Shown here piece after piece: positions 1 through 12,870 of a stretch of 64,000 nt of DNA. The translations under genes were made by a program, and so were the position numbers. The notes below the pieces were generated by a model. It was not told where the DNA came from. It did no database searches and was given only the letters and a program-made list of their open reading frames with translations. Source of the DNA: Hyperoodon ampullatus (taxonomy: Eukaryota; Chordata; Mammalia; Artiodactyla; Ziphiidae); the NCBI GenBank assembly GCA_949752795.1, contig OX457057.1, positions 156,961,980 through 157,025,979 of the forward strand, in the 5' to 3' direction. Each line of letters begins with the position of its first letter. Within the stretch, counting starts at the first letter, position 1.

Positions 1-2090
1 TATATGACAAACCCACAGCAAACATCATTCTCAATGGTGAAAAACTGAAAGCATTTCCTCTAAGATCAGGAACAAGACAAGGATGTCCACTCTCACCATT
101 ATTATTCAGCATAGTTTTTGAAGTCCTAGCCATGGCAATCAGAGAAGAAAAAGAAATAAAAGGAATACAAATTGGAAAAGAAGAAGTAAAACTGTCACTG
201 TTTGCAGATGACATGATACTGTACATAGAGAATCCTAAAGATGCCACCAGAAAACTACTAGAGCTAATCAATGAATTTGGTAAAGTTGCAGGATACAAAA
301 TTAATGCACAGAAATGTCTTGCATTCCTATACACTAATGATGAAAAGTGTGAAAGAGAAATTAAGAAAACACTCCCATTTACCACTGCAACAAAAAGAAT
401 AAAATACCTAGGCATAAATCTACCTAGGGAGACAAAAACCTGTATGCAGAAAACTATAGACACTGATGAAAGAAATTAAAGATGATACCAACAAATGGAG
501 AGATATACCATGTTCTTGGATTGGAAGAATCAACATTGTGAAAATGACTACTACCCAAAGCAATCTACAGATTCAATGCAATCCCTATCAAATTAACAGT
601 GGCATTTTTACAGAACTAGAATGAAAAATCTTAAAATTTTTATGGAGACACAGAAGACCCCGAATAGCCAAAGCAGTCTTGAGGGAAAAAGACGTAGCTG
701 GAGGAATCAGACTCCCTGACTTCAGACTATACTACATAGCTACAGTAATCAGGACAATATGGTATGGGCACAAAAACAGAAATACAGATCAATGGAACAG
801 GATAGTTATCCCAGAGATAAACCCACGCACCTATGGTCAACTAATCTATGACAAAGGAGGCAAGGATATACAATGGAGAAAAGACAGTCTCTTCAATAAG
901 TGATGCTGGGAACTCTGGACAGCTACATGTAAAAGAATGAAATTAGAAGACTCCCTAACACCATACACAAAAATAAACTCAAAATGGATTAGAGACCTAA
1001 ATGTGAGACCGAACACTTTAAAACTCTTAGAGGAAAACGTAGGAAGAACACTGTGACATAAATCACAGCAAGATATTTTTTGATCCACCTCCTAGAGTAA
1101 TGGAAATAAAAACAAAAGTAAACAAATGGGACCTAATGACACTTAAAGCTTTTGCACAGCAAAGGAAACCATAAACAAGATGAAAAGACAACCCTCAGAA
1201 TGGGAGAAAATATTTGCAAATGAATCAACAGACAAAGGATTAATCTCCAAAATATATAGACAGCTCATGCAGCTCAATATTAAAAAAACAAACAACCCAG
1301 TCCAAAAATGGGCAGAAGACCTCAATAGACATTTCTACAAAGAAGACATACAGAAGGCCAAGAAGCACATGAAAAGCTGCTCAGTATCACTAATTATTAG
1401 AAAAATGCAAATCAAAACTACAATGAGGTATCACCTCCCACCAGTTAGAATGGGCATCATCAGAAAATCCACAAACAACAAATGCTGGAGAGGGTGTGGA
1501 GAAAAGGGAACCTTCTTGCACTGTTGGTGGGAATGTAAATTGATACAGCCACTATGGAGAACATTATGGAAGTTCCTTAAAAATCTAAAAATAGAATTAC
1601 CATATGACCCAGCAATCCCACTGCTGGGCATATGCCCAGAGAAAACCATAATTCAAAAAGACACATGCACCCCAGTGTTCATTGCAGCACTATTTACAAT
1701 AGTCAGGCCATGGAAGCAACCTAAATGCCCATCGACTGACGAATGGATAAAGAAGTTGTGATACATATATACAGTGGAATATTACTCAGCCATAAAATGG
1801 AACAAAATTGGGTCATTTGTTGAGACGTGGATGGATCTAGAGACTGTCATACAGAGTGAAGTAAGTCAGAAAGAGAAAAACAAATAGCGCATATTAGCAC
1901 ATATATGTGGAACCTAGTAAAATGGTACAGATGAACCAGTTTGCAAGGCAGAAATTGAGACACAGATGCAGAGAACAAACATATGGACACCAAGGCGGGT
2001 AAGTGGCGGGGGGGCTTGTAGTGTGATGAATTGGGAGATTGCAATTGACATGTATACACTGATGTGTATAAAATGGATGACTAATAAGAA
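1..2090 (+). mobile_element. L1 retrotransposon, 3' half of ORF2 plus 3' UTR remnant (broken)
   Basis: Translation gives classic L1 ORF2 reverse transcriptase sequence, including the catalytic FADD motif at 201-212. The C-terminal L1 blocks follow: the QPSEWEKIF block near 1195, the [19 protein letters not shown] block near 1485, and the EYYSAIK end near 1780. The reading frame shifts or stops at about 477, 903 and 1761, so no intact ORF2 remains and the element is dead. It starts left of the window. The 3' UTR is degraded, and its outer edge is approximate. Confidence 0.92.
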
Positions 2091-2194
2091 AAAAAAGCCA
2101 ACTATATATGGTTTTTATACAATTTAAATAAAAACTCTTATTTGTAGAGGAAGATTATACAGCTTTTGAGGACATGGGTTGGAATACTTTTTAA

Positions 2195-2660
2195 ATGTAA
2201 TTAATCTAAAATAAGCCAGGCAGAGGAAGACAAATACTGCATAGAATCACTTATATGTGAAATCTTAAAAAAAAAAAAAAAAGTCGAAGGCTAGAAACAG
2301 AGCAGAAAAGTGGTTGCCAGGGCGGGGGGTGGGGGAAATAAGGAGAAGTTGGTAACAGGGTACAGAGTTTCAGTTATAAGATGAATAAGGTCTGAGGATC
2401 TAACGAAAAACATGGTGACTGTAGTGATAGCACTGTATTGTATAATTGAAATTTGCTGAAAGAGTGGAACTTAAATGTTCTTACCTCCCCACAAAAAGGA
2501 GAAATATGTGAGGTGATGGATGTGTTAATTAACGAGATGGGTGGAATCCTTTCACAGTGTACACATAGATCAAATCACCACGATGTACATTTTAAATGTC
2601 TTGTAATTTTATGTCAATTATACCTCAATAAAGCTGAAATAATAGGTCTAAACATGTTTT
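2195..2660 (+). mobile_element. Old L1 (L1M-type) 3' UTR fragment
   Basis: The block runs from a 'gtggttgccagggcgggg' motif to a 'tatacctcaataaagctg' end, as in mammalian-wide L1M 3' UTRs. An A-rich run near 2268-2281 lies just before it. Divergence is high, so the insertion is old. The subfamily is not assigned. Confidence 0.75.
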
Positions 2661-2666
2661 ATTCAT

Positions 2667-3539
2667 AGTGTTTATACTTTTGGATTTACTTAAATTACTT
2701 GAAGCTCTCAAAACAGTTTAAGAGTTGGACCTGAAAGAACAGGTCTCCATCAGAGACCAGAAAAAATAGAACTGCTCCTCTCAGCCATTTAGCATTTATC
2801 ACCACTGGTTCATATATAGTCTTTGGTTCATTTGTTGTCTAAAGCTATGTTGCCATGGAACTACTCTTGAATATTTTTTTTGGCCTGTCAAACACACGCT
2901 ATAGTTTCAGTGAAACCATGGACTCCTGCCCACCTTCCCCCTCCACTTTCAAGGAACCAAGTAGTTATTTTGGTATGAAGGTCTAAAAATTTTGTTATTA
3001 TGGTAGTTAAGGGTGACAAATTGGAGCAATAATAGAAAAGATTGAACAACCAGAGAGTCAAAGTGAATTCAAGCAAAAATTTTTTGTCTCTGCCATTTGG
3101 ATTGGGTAAATTCAAAAACCACAGGACAGTTTTTGACATTATTATGACTGAAAGCTTGAATAGCTTTCCAGTTTTTTCACTTGTAGCTGGAAAATGGTTA
3201 AGACTGAAATACACTTATTAAAGTGACAGAGCAAATGGTATGGTTGTTTTAATATGTGGCTAGATAATCAACATTATGGAAGAGTTCTATCTGGCATGTA
3301 TTCCAAATTTCTTTTAAAAATCAACATTCAGGAGAGCTTGGAGGAAATTCTCACCTATTGTTATAGAATGGTGAGCTACAGTACTCCTTCCTATGCTGTA
3401 AAGAAATTTAGAGCATATGAGATGGAAGAGACCATACTAGGAGCTATTGTTCATTCTGTTAGTTGTTTTGAGGTTTTAAATTAAATATTGAGTAGCTATA
3501 AAAGAAAGCTTATGAAGCTTACAGAAGATATAAAGAACA
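2667..3539. other. AT-rich intron sequence, nothing recognised
   Basis: I see no repeat family that I recognise, no splice-flanked open frame and no simple repeat. The short open frames here have no family resemblance. Confidence 0.5.
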
Positions 3540-4649
3540 TTACTGTTACCTCTGTTATTTCTTATGTGCCTCTCCCTGATCCTATTAACTTCTTTTCCCT
3601 TTGAGAGAGCACCATCCTGGATTTTGTAGTTCTGTCACATGTGTTTAATCATTTTGCATGTTTTTAGACTTAATCCTATGGAATTTTATTACATCTTCTT
3701 TCATGGCTTCTTTTTTTCAATATTATATTCCGGTGATTCACCCGTGTTATTGCTTGTAGCTGTATTTCATTGATTTTCATTGCTGAATACATTCCATTAT
3801 GTTAATATGCTATAATTTCTAGTATCTATTTTACTGTTGATGGGCATTTGGGCTGTTTCCATTATTTATTATTAGTGGTGCTGCTGTGAACACTTTCTGT
3901 TTGATGCTTATTTATAGAAATTTACTTTTGATTTGATTTGCTAACGTCTTAAGGAATGTTCACATTGTGTATTTGACCTGTAATTTTCCTATTTTACAAT
4001 GACATTTTTAGATTTTGCTATCAAGGTTATTCTTGCTTCGGAAAAGGAGTTAGAGTGTTCCTACCTCTACTTTTCCCTTTTATATAATCTGGAATAGTTT
4101 GTTTAAGACTGGAATTACTAGTGTATTTTTCCATTTGGTAGAGCTTGCCTGTAAGACCTTAATTTAGTGTGCTTTTTGAGGGAGGATTTTAAACTACTGA
4201 CAGATTTTTAAATTGTTATAGGATTATTCAGTTTTTCTGTTTCTTAAGTCTGTTTTAGTAGGTTACAGTTTTCTAGAAATGTATCCATTTTCTTTATGAT
4301 TTTAAAAAATTAGTGGCATAAAGTTATGTATAATATCCTCTTGTTTTTAAAGAATATACTCACAGTGCCCCCGTTATTCTCTGTAGCATCTGTACTTGTT
4401 CCTTCCTTATTTCTCATGTTGTTTATTTGTACCTCCTCTCTTTTTTTTTTGTTCAGTCTCACTAGAAGTTTATCAGTTTTGTCAACTTTTTCAAAAAACC
4501 AAATTTAGACTTTGCAGATTATTGTGTATCTGTTTTCTATTTTGTTAATTTCTGATGTCATTTAAAATTGCCTTTTTTCTGTTTCCTTGGGCTTATTTTG
4601 CTAGAGTTTTTTTCTCACCTCTACAATGAATAGGTGCTCAGCTCATTGT

Positions 4650-5162
4650 GATTGTTTTAAAATGCTTTGACACCCTTTCCTTAAAAAAAAAAAATGGGAC
4701 CTGATTTTCCTACTCTTGTGAACAAGACTTAGTGACTCACTTCTCACAAATAGAATGTGTCAAAAATGATGGTATGTGGCTTCCAAGAATAGGTCACAAA
4801 AAGAATAGCTTCTGCCTGGCTTTTTCTCTTTGAATCACCCACTTGGGAGGACCTAGCCACCATCTAGTGAGAACACAGAAGCAGCCCTCTGTGAAGGGCC
4901 ACGTGGAGAGAAACTGAGGCCTCCCTGCCAACAGTTAGCACCAGCTTGCCAGCTAACAACCTTGGAAGTGGATGCTTCTGTTTCATTCAAGCCTTCAGAT
5001 GATGTGACTGCAACCTCGTGAGACACCTCAAGCCAGAACCACGTAGCCATGCTTTTGAAATTCTGACCCACAAAAACTATGAGAGAGGATAGATACTTAT
5101 TGTTGCTCTACACCATTAGCTTTTGGTGTAATTCGTCTTGCAACAGTAGAAACTGTTATAAT
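4650..5162 (+). mobile_element. MaLR (MLT1-type) LTR
   Basis: The 3' part resembles the MLT1 consensus: a 'gactgcaacctcgtgagac' block, then 'ttctgacccacaaaaact', then 'taattcgtcttgcaacagta' near the end. The 5' part is poorly preserved. It lies inside an old L1 of opposite orientation and so inserted after it. Confidence 0.55.
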
Positions 5163-6484
5163 ATATTCATTAATCACCAGCCCTTCTACCCTGACATAAG
5201 CATTTAAATGCTATAAATTTCCCTCTACATATTGTTTTAACTAAATCCCACAAATTTGGATAGGCAGTATTTTTCATTATCATTAAGATTTAAATATTTT
5301 CTAATTTCCATTATTTCTTCTTCTTTGACTTATGAGTTACTGAGAATTTATGTTTCATAATTTCCAAATATATATTGTATATTTGTTATTGATTTCTAGT
5401 TTAACTGCATTTTGAACAGAAAATATAGTCTATATGATATAATCCTTTAAAATTTGTTGCACCTTACTTTATGGCCCTGTATGTGGTCAATTTTTATAAA
5501 AGCTCCATAGGTAATTGAAAAGAATATATATTCAACAGTTGCATACACCCGTTGGCTAAAGTGTGTCAATTGTGTCATTCAAATCTTCTGTATTTTTACT
5601 AATTATCTTCTATTATGCTAAGTTTATCAGTTACTAGGAGAGGTATGTTAAAATTTGCCACTATGATGGTAGATTATTTTCATTTCTATTAACAGTTGAA
5701 TTATATTTTGTTACATATTTTGTAACATATATATAACTAGATGAATACATATTTGACATTTTTTATCTTCCTAGTGAATTGAACCTTTTATCATTATGAA
5801 ATGACCCATTTTATCTTAATGCTTTTTGCCTTCAAGTTTATTTTGTCTGATATTGATGTAGCTACACTAACTTTCTTTTTCTTTAGGGCTTGCATGGAAT
5901 ATCTAGTTAGTAAAAACAACAATCTTTTAAATGGAGCATTCAGTCCATTTACATCTACTATAATTATTCATATAGACCTACCATCTTATTTTGTATTTTC
6001 TATATATCCCCCCTTGCCTTGTCTCTACATTCTTGCCTTCTTCTGGATTATTATCGCTCTACAATAGATATGTGTATATTCCACTTATATTTTGTTAGCT
6101 TGCATAACTTAACTTCTCAAAGCCAAAAATTAACCAGTATCCTTAATTTTCTCTCAAAAAGTACAGAGAACTTAAAATATTTAAACTCCATTAACACTAA
6201 CCCTCCCCGCCCCCCACTGATAGGCAGGCTATTGTTGGCTTGAATTTTAATTGTATCTTTTTATCTTAACCTTCCAGTATATTACTGTTACTGCTTTATA
6301 CAGTTTTAATGTTTGCCACAGCTTTACCACTCTTTGTTCATAATTCTTTCTTACATCTCAGACCTTCCATCTGGGAGCATTTTCTTTCTTCCTCAGGTAT
6401 ATCCTGTAGAATTTTCTTTACTTTGGAATCACACGTTCTTAGATTTTGTTTATCAGAAAATGTCTTTATCTCATACTTATTCTT

Positions 6485-6692
6485 TTTTTTTTTTTTTTTT
6501 GCGGTACGCGGGCCTCTCACTGCCGTGGCCTCTCCCGTTGCGGAGCACAGGCTCCGGACGCGCAGGCTCAGCGGCCATGGCTCACGGGCCCAGCCACTCG
6601 GCGGCATGTGGGATCCTCCCGGGCCGGGGCACGAACCCGTGTCTCCTGCATAGGCAGGCGGGCTCTCAACCACTGCGCCACCAGGGAAGCCC
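6485..6692 (-). mobile_element. CHR SINE, full length, perfect TSD
   Basis: This is a tRNA-derived cetacean CHR SINE in reverse orientation. Read on the minus strand it has an A-box-like TGGCGCAGTGG, a B-box-like GGTTCGTGCCC and an A-rich tail (the T run at 6485-6500). The 15-base duplication ctcatacttattctt flanks it at 6470-6484 and 6693-6707 without mismatch. The intact duplication and close match to other copies point to a fairly young insertion. Apparent open frames across it are SINE-derived. Confidence 0.95.
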
Positions 6693-7786
6693 CTCATACT
6701 TATTCTTAAAAGATATTTTCACTACATATGAAATTCTTGGGTGGCAGTTATGTTTCTATCACCACATCGAATATTTCATTACACTATCTTCTGGCTTCTG
6801 TCACTTAAGTCGAGAAATTTGTTATCAGCTTAATTGCTGTTCTTTCGAGAGTAATTTGATTCCTTTCTCTCTTATTTTTTTTAAATATCTCTTTGTCTTT
6901 GGTATTCTGCAAATTCACAAGAATGTGTCTTAGCTGTGATTTCCTATTTATTTATACTGCTTGAGGTTATCTGTGGGTTATTATTTAATCAATTTTGGAA
7001 AACTCTTAGCCATTATCTCTTCTTCTCCCTCATTCTCTGTCTCTTCTCCTTTGGGGAATCTGATTAGATATATATTATATGTTCTTATTCCCTTAACCTT
7101 TTATTTAAGATTTTCCATATTTTTTTTCCTGAACAGTTTCTACAGATCTCTATTCTCAACTGTAATCTGCTTTTAAACACATTTATTGAGTTTTAATTTT
7201 TATATTTTTCATTTCTAGTTTGATTTTTTTTCTAACCTGAATAGTCTTAAAATCGTCTCTTTCTCTTCACTCACATTTTCAATTCCTTCTTTTATTTTTA
7301 AACATGTTAAACTTAATATATTTTGTATCCTGTGGTTGCTAATTCCAACATCTGAGATCTTTATGGGTTGTATTCTTCTATCTCTTATTTCTGTTCATTC
7401 TTGCTCATGGCACCTTATTAACTTGTGTACTTTGTGATTTTTTATGATAAGCTTATATCACATTGAGGCCAATTGAAGGTGAATTCCTCTAGAGACGATT
7501 TGTGTTACCTCTTACCAGACGCTTGAGGGCACTGCTAGGTATTTGGACCACTCATCTCATGTGAATTTAGGCCATAAAGCCTGTGGGAACATGCTTATGA
7601 ATATGCGTTCTCATGAGAAATATTTATCTCCTTCACTCAGTGCCAAGGTTTTGAGACAGGTAATTTTCCTTGTAATGGTCTAAGACCATTTATATGCAGG
7701 TGGTTTCTGCAGTTTAATTTAGTACCTTATATGGATTTGTTGCCAACCCTTTTGAGTTGGGCCCCAACAAGGGTCCTCCTGCTTAG

Positions 7787-8280
7787 TGTCGCTTGTGCCA
7801 ATAGAATGAGATTGATTTCGGTTCAGAAGCAAAGGAAAGCTTTATTCTTTGATCAAAGAATGGAGACACTTGCTCTCTACAACTCACGGTTTCCTGGACA
7901 GGCCCTTGGTGGGGTTGCTTTAGAGGGTCCTGTCTGTGGAGGGAGGGGGCAGAGTTCTTGCCAGTTGGCAGCACAGGCATGTTGCGCATGGTGCGCCAGA
8001 CTGAAGAGCCAGGCAGAGCATCTCTACCCATGGCCTGCCACCACCGTCTTGAATTACAGTATGGCGTGCAGGGCTTCTGCACGCGGCCTGCCGAGCCGAG
8101 GCATCAGGCGCAGCAGTCCTTCACTGGGAACTCTAATCCGATGTGTTAGGCACAAAGCGTCTGCACCTGGCCCCCTATAGGCACGTGAAACTAGACTAAG
8201 CACAAAAGAAGAGGTTAGACCTTATCACTTAGATTCCATCTTATTTTTCCCGGGGACCCCGGTAGGTTTTGCCAGTGACA
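7787..8280 (-). mobile_element. Possible solo LTR of an endogenous retrovirus-like element
   Basis: A GC-richer block interrupts AT-rich old L1 sequence. It begins TGTCGC and ends GTGACA, so its ends have the short inverted TGTC/GACA form expected of an LTR. On the minus strand there is an AATAAA signal (complement of 7841-7846) about 55 bases before the 3' end, a usual LTR layout. I could not find a clear 4-6 base target duplication and do not recognise the family. It encodes no protein. A GC-rich non-LTR insert remains possible. Confidence 0.35.
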
Positions 8281-8462
8281 GGTTGGGACTTTGTGGTCCT
8301 CAGCATCCTGGGAGGCTATGAAAAGAGTAGCTAAAGGTTATTAGCTTAAAGATAGTAAGGGCATTAGGTCTAATAATGCCTTCACTTTTCTAAAAGTGGC
8401 TTCAAGGCTTGGCTTACATTTTGGTGTTTTATATTAGTTTCCTAGGACTGTTTTTTGGGTTT

Positions 8463-9090
8463 TGTATCAGTTTGCTAAGGCTGATATAACAGAGTACCAC
8501 CGACTAAGTGGCTTAAAACACCAAAAATTTATTGTCTTATCATTCTGGAGGCAAGAATATGGTTGGTTCCTTCTGAGGGCTATGAGGGAAGGATCTATTC
8601 CAGGCTTCTCTCCTTGGCTTATAGAAGCATCACTTCTATCTCTGCCTTTATCGTCACAAAGCCTTCTCCCTATGTGCATGTCTGTGTCCAAATTTCCCCT
8701 TTTTATAAGGACATCATTGTATTAGGGCCCAACCAACCCCAGAATGGCTTCATCTTAGCTAATTTCTTCTACAATGACCTTATTTCTAAACAAGGTCACT
8801 TTTTTTTTTTTTTTTTTTTTGCGGTACGCGGGCCTCTCACTGTTGCGGCCTCTCCCGTTGCGGAGCGCAGGCTCCGGACGCGCAGGCTCAGTGGCCATGG
8901 CTCACGGGCCCAGCCACTCCGCGGCATGTGGGATCTTCCCAGACCGGGGCACGAACCTGTGTCCCCTGCATCGGCAGGCGGACTCTCAACTACTGCGCCA
9001 CCAGGGAAGCCCACAAGGTCACTTTTTAAAATACTGGAGGTCAGACCTTCAACATATGAATTTGGGGGGAACACAGTGCAACCCATAACA
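8463..9090 (-). mobile_element. MaLR (MLT1-type) LTR split by a SINE
   Basis: The + strand reads as the reverse complement of an MLT1-type LTR. It opens with 'tatcagtttgctaaggctg', continues with 'gtggcttaaaacacc' and 'ttctggagg', and closes with 'cttcaacatatgaattt' and 'caacccataaca'. The CHR SINE at 8805-9012 is inserted in it. It has no coding capacity. Confidence 0.75.
8805..9012 (-). mobile_element. CHR SINE inserted in a MaLR LTR, perfect TSD
   Basis: Full-length CHR SINE with tRNA-like head at the right and a T run (A tail on the minus strand) at the left. The 15-base duplication acaaggtcacttttt occurs at 8790-8804 and 9013-9027. The insertion postdates the surrounding MLT1-type LTR. 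Confidence 0.95.
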
Positions 9091-9714
9091 GATTACTTAC
9101 TTTATTGCCAGCTCATTAAGGCATTTTAAAATATTACTTACAGTGTAATTTATCCAACATATTTTTATTTTCAGTTAGAGGATTGGTTAAAGTAGAGAGC
9201 CTACCATATTGTTGGATACCAACAGATAAAATTTGAACAGTGTTCAAAAGTTAATTGTCTCTAATAGCAGTTTTACAAAGGCCACTTCCATCTTTTAAGC
9301 CCCCATTAATTTTGCAACTGTGTTTTATTGCTCTTGAGGTTCTGCAGCTGTACATTTGCCTCCTTGCCCTTGGGGAAAAGACTTAAAAACTAAAGCTGAC
9401 ACTTAGAACATTTTCAAGTTCTAGGGCCACTTTAGGAATCAGTGTTTTGGTCAACTCTGTGTTGAATGCTGTCTGCAACTATAGCACATATCAGCCATGA
9501 CAATAATAAAGTCTTCTGTCATCAAGATTAAATTATACCCTATATGCTATGGGTAAGATGACAGAAAATGTGGACTACATCTTACAAAGCTTTCCATTAA
9601 AAATAGTTCAAACCTTTCCTGTATATATATAAAGGGTTAAATCTCAGCTCTGAAAACTTTGCTTAATCTGAAGCTCTTATTTGTTTAGGCTTATCTGTAG
9701 ACAAGGATTTTTAG
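9091..9714. other. Intron sequence, nothing recognised
   Basis: No repeat family, open frame or simple repeat that I can name. A short (TA) run lies near 9622. Confidence 0.45.
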
Positions 9715-9910
9715 CCATGTTTTTCAAAGTGTGGTCTGTGAACCACTTGTCCCTGAATGACCAGGTGTGGGATCAGGGTGGAGGTGAAGAGACTTAAAAT
9801 TTCAGATTCCCTGGCTTTACCCCACACCTACTGAATGAGAATCTCTGAGGAGTGGAGCCCAGAAATCTGTATTCTAAACCAGCATCCCTTCAAAGTTAGA
9901 GAATGGTTAC
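9715..9910 (+). mobile_element. hAT-Charlie MER20-like element
   Basis: It opens with 'ttcaaagtgtggtctgtg' and has the central 'tactgaatgagaatctctg' and 'agaaatctgt' blocks typical of MER20-type non-autonomous hAT elements. It is diverged and has no coding capacity. Confidence 0.65.
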
Positions 9911-10384
9911 TGCCTAAGGTCTCCTCTAAAATGTAAGATATTTTGCTTTAAGCAACTTAATTTTTATTTTTCTTAAATTACATTCCTGATAGTCAGGATT
10001 TTTATAATATGAAATCAGTGTTTGAAATGACATTCAATTAATAGTTAAAAAGTGGAGAAGGGCCACAATGTGCTTAGCAATTATGTGATAAAATTGAACC
10101 ATTTATAATATTTCAGTTAGGGTACTACAACTTCATAGAATTTCCTTTTTGAAAATTATCTTAAATCTAACAGCAAGTAAAACTGGGATGTATTTTATTT
10201 ACTTACTGAGTTTTACATTCCCAGTGTGAGCCTTTTTCTTTTCTACTGAATTATCTAATTTTACTTGAAAGCTCCCTCTGCCAAGTTGTACCTTGAGTAT
10301 GTGTGTATGGATGATCTCCTTTAAAAGATGGACTCTTTCCCCTTCTGCCTGTGTTCTCTTCTTCTAACTACTGTATGGGAGAAA
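9911..10384. other. Intron sequence, nothing recognised
   Basis: AT-rich sequence with no repeat or gene signal that I can support. Confidence 0.4.
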
Positions 10385-10800
10385 AAGCTTTTCTGCACCC
10401 TCTTAGGGTCCCTGGCTGGCTCTGAATATTAGACTGACAAAGACAGATTAACAGGAGAAAAGCTTATAGATTTATTTAATATAAGTTTTAGATGACATGG
10501 GAACCTTCATAAGGAAATGAAGACCTGAAGAAACGGTTAAACCTGAGTGTTTTTAAGTGTGATGAAGAGTGGAAAGTCATGAAAAGATATGAGCTAAGTT
10601 CAGTAAACTGGAGGAACCTTAGCATGGTCTGTTTGTTCGGATTCTTCTTGGTGTCCCCCTGTTTTGGGGATAAGGAAGTTCCTTCCTCCGGGTATAGGGA
10701 AGGCACCTCTCACAAGAGGAGAGGAACCTTGGGTTTTGAAAACTTGAGTTAGCCTAGTTGTTGCCTTTAAATGTTAATGGTCTTGAGGGCTCCCTGAGTG
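10385..10800 (-). mobile_element. Old ERV-class LTR (solo, probable)
   Basis: The minus strand carries an AATAAA-type signal followed by 'gcttttctcctgttaatctg' and 'tctttgtcag', then a 'gaccctaagagggt' block. This arrangement is known from old mammalian ERV LTRs. No internal retroviral sequence is attached, so it is probably a solo LTR. The family and outer edges are uncertain. Confidence 0.5.
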
Positions 10801-10854
10801 CTCCCGTGAGCTTGGGAACAAAGGGAACTGTGCTGTTTGCTTACAGGCATAAAT

Positions 10855-11045
10855 TCAGTGATTCTGCAACTTTGGTGGCATCAGAATCCCCTGGAAGGCC
10901 TGTTAAAGCCCGGATTGCTGGGCCCCACCTCCAAAGTTCACGAATCAATAGGTCTAAGAATTGGGTCCTAAGAATTTGCATTTCTACCATGTTCTTGTGT
11001 ATTGCTGATATTCCTGGTGTGGTGACCATACTTGGAAAACCACTG
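10855..11045 (+). mobile_element. hAT-Charlie MER5A-like element
   Basis: The sequence has 'ggtggcatcagaatcccctgg', 'gctgggccccacc' and a closing 'ggaaaaccactg', the usual layout of MER5A-type non-autonomous hAT elements. It is diverged. Confidence 0.55.
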
Positions 11046-11049
11046 TATT

Positions 11050-11225
11050 AACTCATTTAACCCTCACAAGAGTCCTGTAAGGTAGACACCATTATCATCA
11101 CATCTCCATTTTATAGATGAGGATTCTGAGGCAGCCAGGAAGACAGCTAGTGATTAGTACAAGATTTTAAACCCAGGCAATCTGACTCCAAAGTCCACGC
11201 TCTATCTCAGCCACTGTACTATTGT
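11050..11225 (-). mobile_element. MIR SINE
   Basis: The reverse complement of MIR is clear: 'actcatttaaccctcaca', 'ccattttatagatgagga', 'aaacccaggcaatctgact' and 'ccacgctctatctcagcca'. This is an ancient mammalian tRNA-derived SINE. Confidence 0.8.
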
Positions 11226-12830
11226 GGCTTCTCAGTGAGCACGTACTTATTAAGCACCTATTGTGTGCTCTTTATTTGACTAGCTGCTATTTAAAAAATC
11301 TAGTCCAATTCCTTATTCAGGCCCAGATGATTTGAGGTTAGTCACTTCTCACTGCACCATACCAGCATGGTTGATTTCCTAATACCTGTCCGAGAGGGAA
11401 GTGAGCTTATGTCCATCTGTTGAAATTCAGGTAGCAATTGAGATACAGAAGTTCAGTCTTTTCTCTGCTTTTAAGCATGAAGTTGTGTCCTAACCCAGAT
11501 GGGTGTTCCCATGGTAAACTGTGTACTATAAAAATGCTCTTCCAAAGTCAGAATTTTCTTGGCTTATGCAAATACACAGCTGAGAATAATTTTGTGGGGT
11601 ATAGTGCAGGGGTGAAAATGAAAATTCATGGTACTTCTGTATCACCATCTCCTTATGTTTTAAGTACTTAGCCTTTATATATTTTTTTCCTTTCAGCATT
11701 TTCTTATGCCAGCTGGATTCCTATATTGGCTTTTGCTGAAGGGAAGTCCTGACTTGACCTGATATGTTTTTAGTGTTTTCTTTTGGAGACCACAAATTAT
11801 GCTTCAAGTGACCACCATCTGCCTGTTAGTGGGACATTCCTATTTTAAGGGGCTTAGAAAGGGAGTGAAAGAGAAGGAAGTCAGGGAGGAGCACTGACAT
11901 CATAATACCCATTTTTGACCAAGCCACTCCCTACCAAGTTCCCTTTCCTGTGGGAGATCAGGGCACGACCTATGCAAGTACCAACTAAGAAAAGAACTGA
12001 GACTTCTCTTCATTTGTACTTCTCTGTTCCTTCCCTAGCTTTCCATAGAAGGTAGAGGACTGCCCAAATGCCTGGACTGGTATAACCAATTTTCTTCTAG
12101 TTTTGTGCATATATGCCAGGGATAAAGGACACCTTAAGTGACGAGGTAGGCAAAAATTGGAACAAAAAACCCTTATTAAGTGCCTACCATATCCAGAACA
12201 TTGTCTTAGATGCTGGTGGGAGGAAACAAACCAAAAACATACAGCTGTTGCTTATAAGCAAGACTCCATTGTAAGGCTAGCCCATTCAATCAATAGTGGA
12301 GAGTTTTGGAATTATTTTTTTCTGACTGTCAAGGATAGGTGGAATAACAGAATTGGAAAGTCGACCAGGAACAATTTTACCTCATTCCATCTCAAGGCCA
12401 CTCCTGCCCAACTTGAAGTGGTTTGGTTCCCGAGAACATGGCGAATCAGCCCAAATGCGCTTCTGTAAGACATCTAAGCCATTGTCCTTTCCTTCTTCAC
12501 TTCCTTGTGAGGAGGATGGTAGTTGAAGGTCTCCCCTCTTCTGTTTTTCTCCACTCGTTAAGACATCAAATTAGATATTTTCAAGTTTTGAGCACCAAAA
12601 GCCTTTCCACCAAGTTGTAGACTCCTTTTGGCAATTGTAATGAGTCACTCTTGCCGAGAACATAGGTAGTTTGCATCCGTCTAGCCTTCTTGTCAGCAGA
12701 AGCTTAACATACACAGAGTGAGCTGTACTTCCTGGCACTATGTACCCTAGTCAGAAGCCACAACATTTTGCAACAAGGCCATTCATTAAGCGCATTCAGT
12801 ATTACAGCTGGGCCACTTTTGATATGTGTA

Positions 12831-12870
<40 letters not shown>

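Larger units (their letters stand above)
3540..7480 (-). mobile_element. Fragmented old L1 (L1M/HAL1-type), with later insertions
   Basis: The + strand reads as the reverse complement of old L1. Landmarks are 'gatgggcatttgggctg' near 3840, the 'aggtatgttaaaatttgcc' block near 5641, and 'atgctttttgcctt' near 5818 followed by 'ttgtctgatattgatgtag'. It is heavily diverged and without coding potential. An MLT1-type LTR near 4650-5162 and a CHR SINE at 6485-6692 interrupt it. It may be more than one L1 copy, and the ends are approximate. Confidence 0.65.

Noticed and set aside
132..1761. Reverse transcriptase-like protein segments
   Set aside because: They belong to a broken L1 ORF2. The frame is split by stops and shifts, so it is not a host gene or a group II intron or retron reverse transcriptase.
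6338..6697. Open frames reading GFPGGAVVESPPADAGDTGSC, HCCGLSRCGAQAPDAQAQRP and LSLLWPLPLRSTGSG, here and at about 15 other sites
   Set aside because: They recur wherever a CHR SINE lies and are open in several frames at once. They are translations of the GC-rich SINE body, not genes.
12157..12620. Two overlapping open frames of 103 and 65 codons
   Set aside because: No start context, splice signals or family resemblance that I can support. They overlap in different frames, as chance frames do.
12834..12869. Possible CRISPR-like or other regularly spaced repeat array
   Set aside because: It is a plain dinucleotide microsatellite. No spaced direct repeats with unique spacers occur anywhere in the window, as expected for a mammalian genome.
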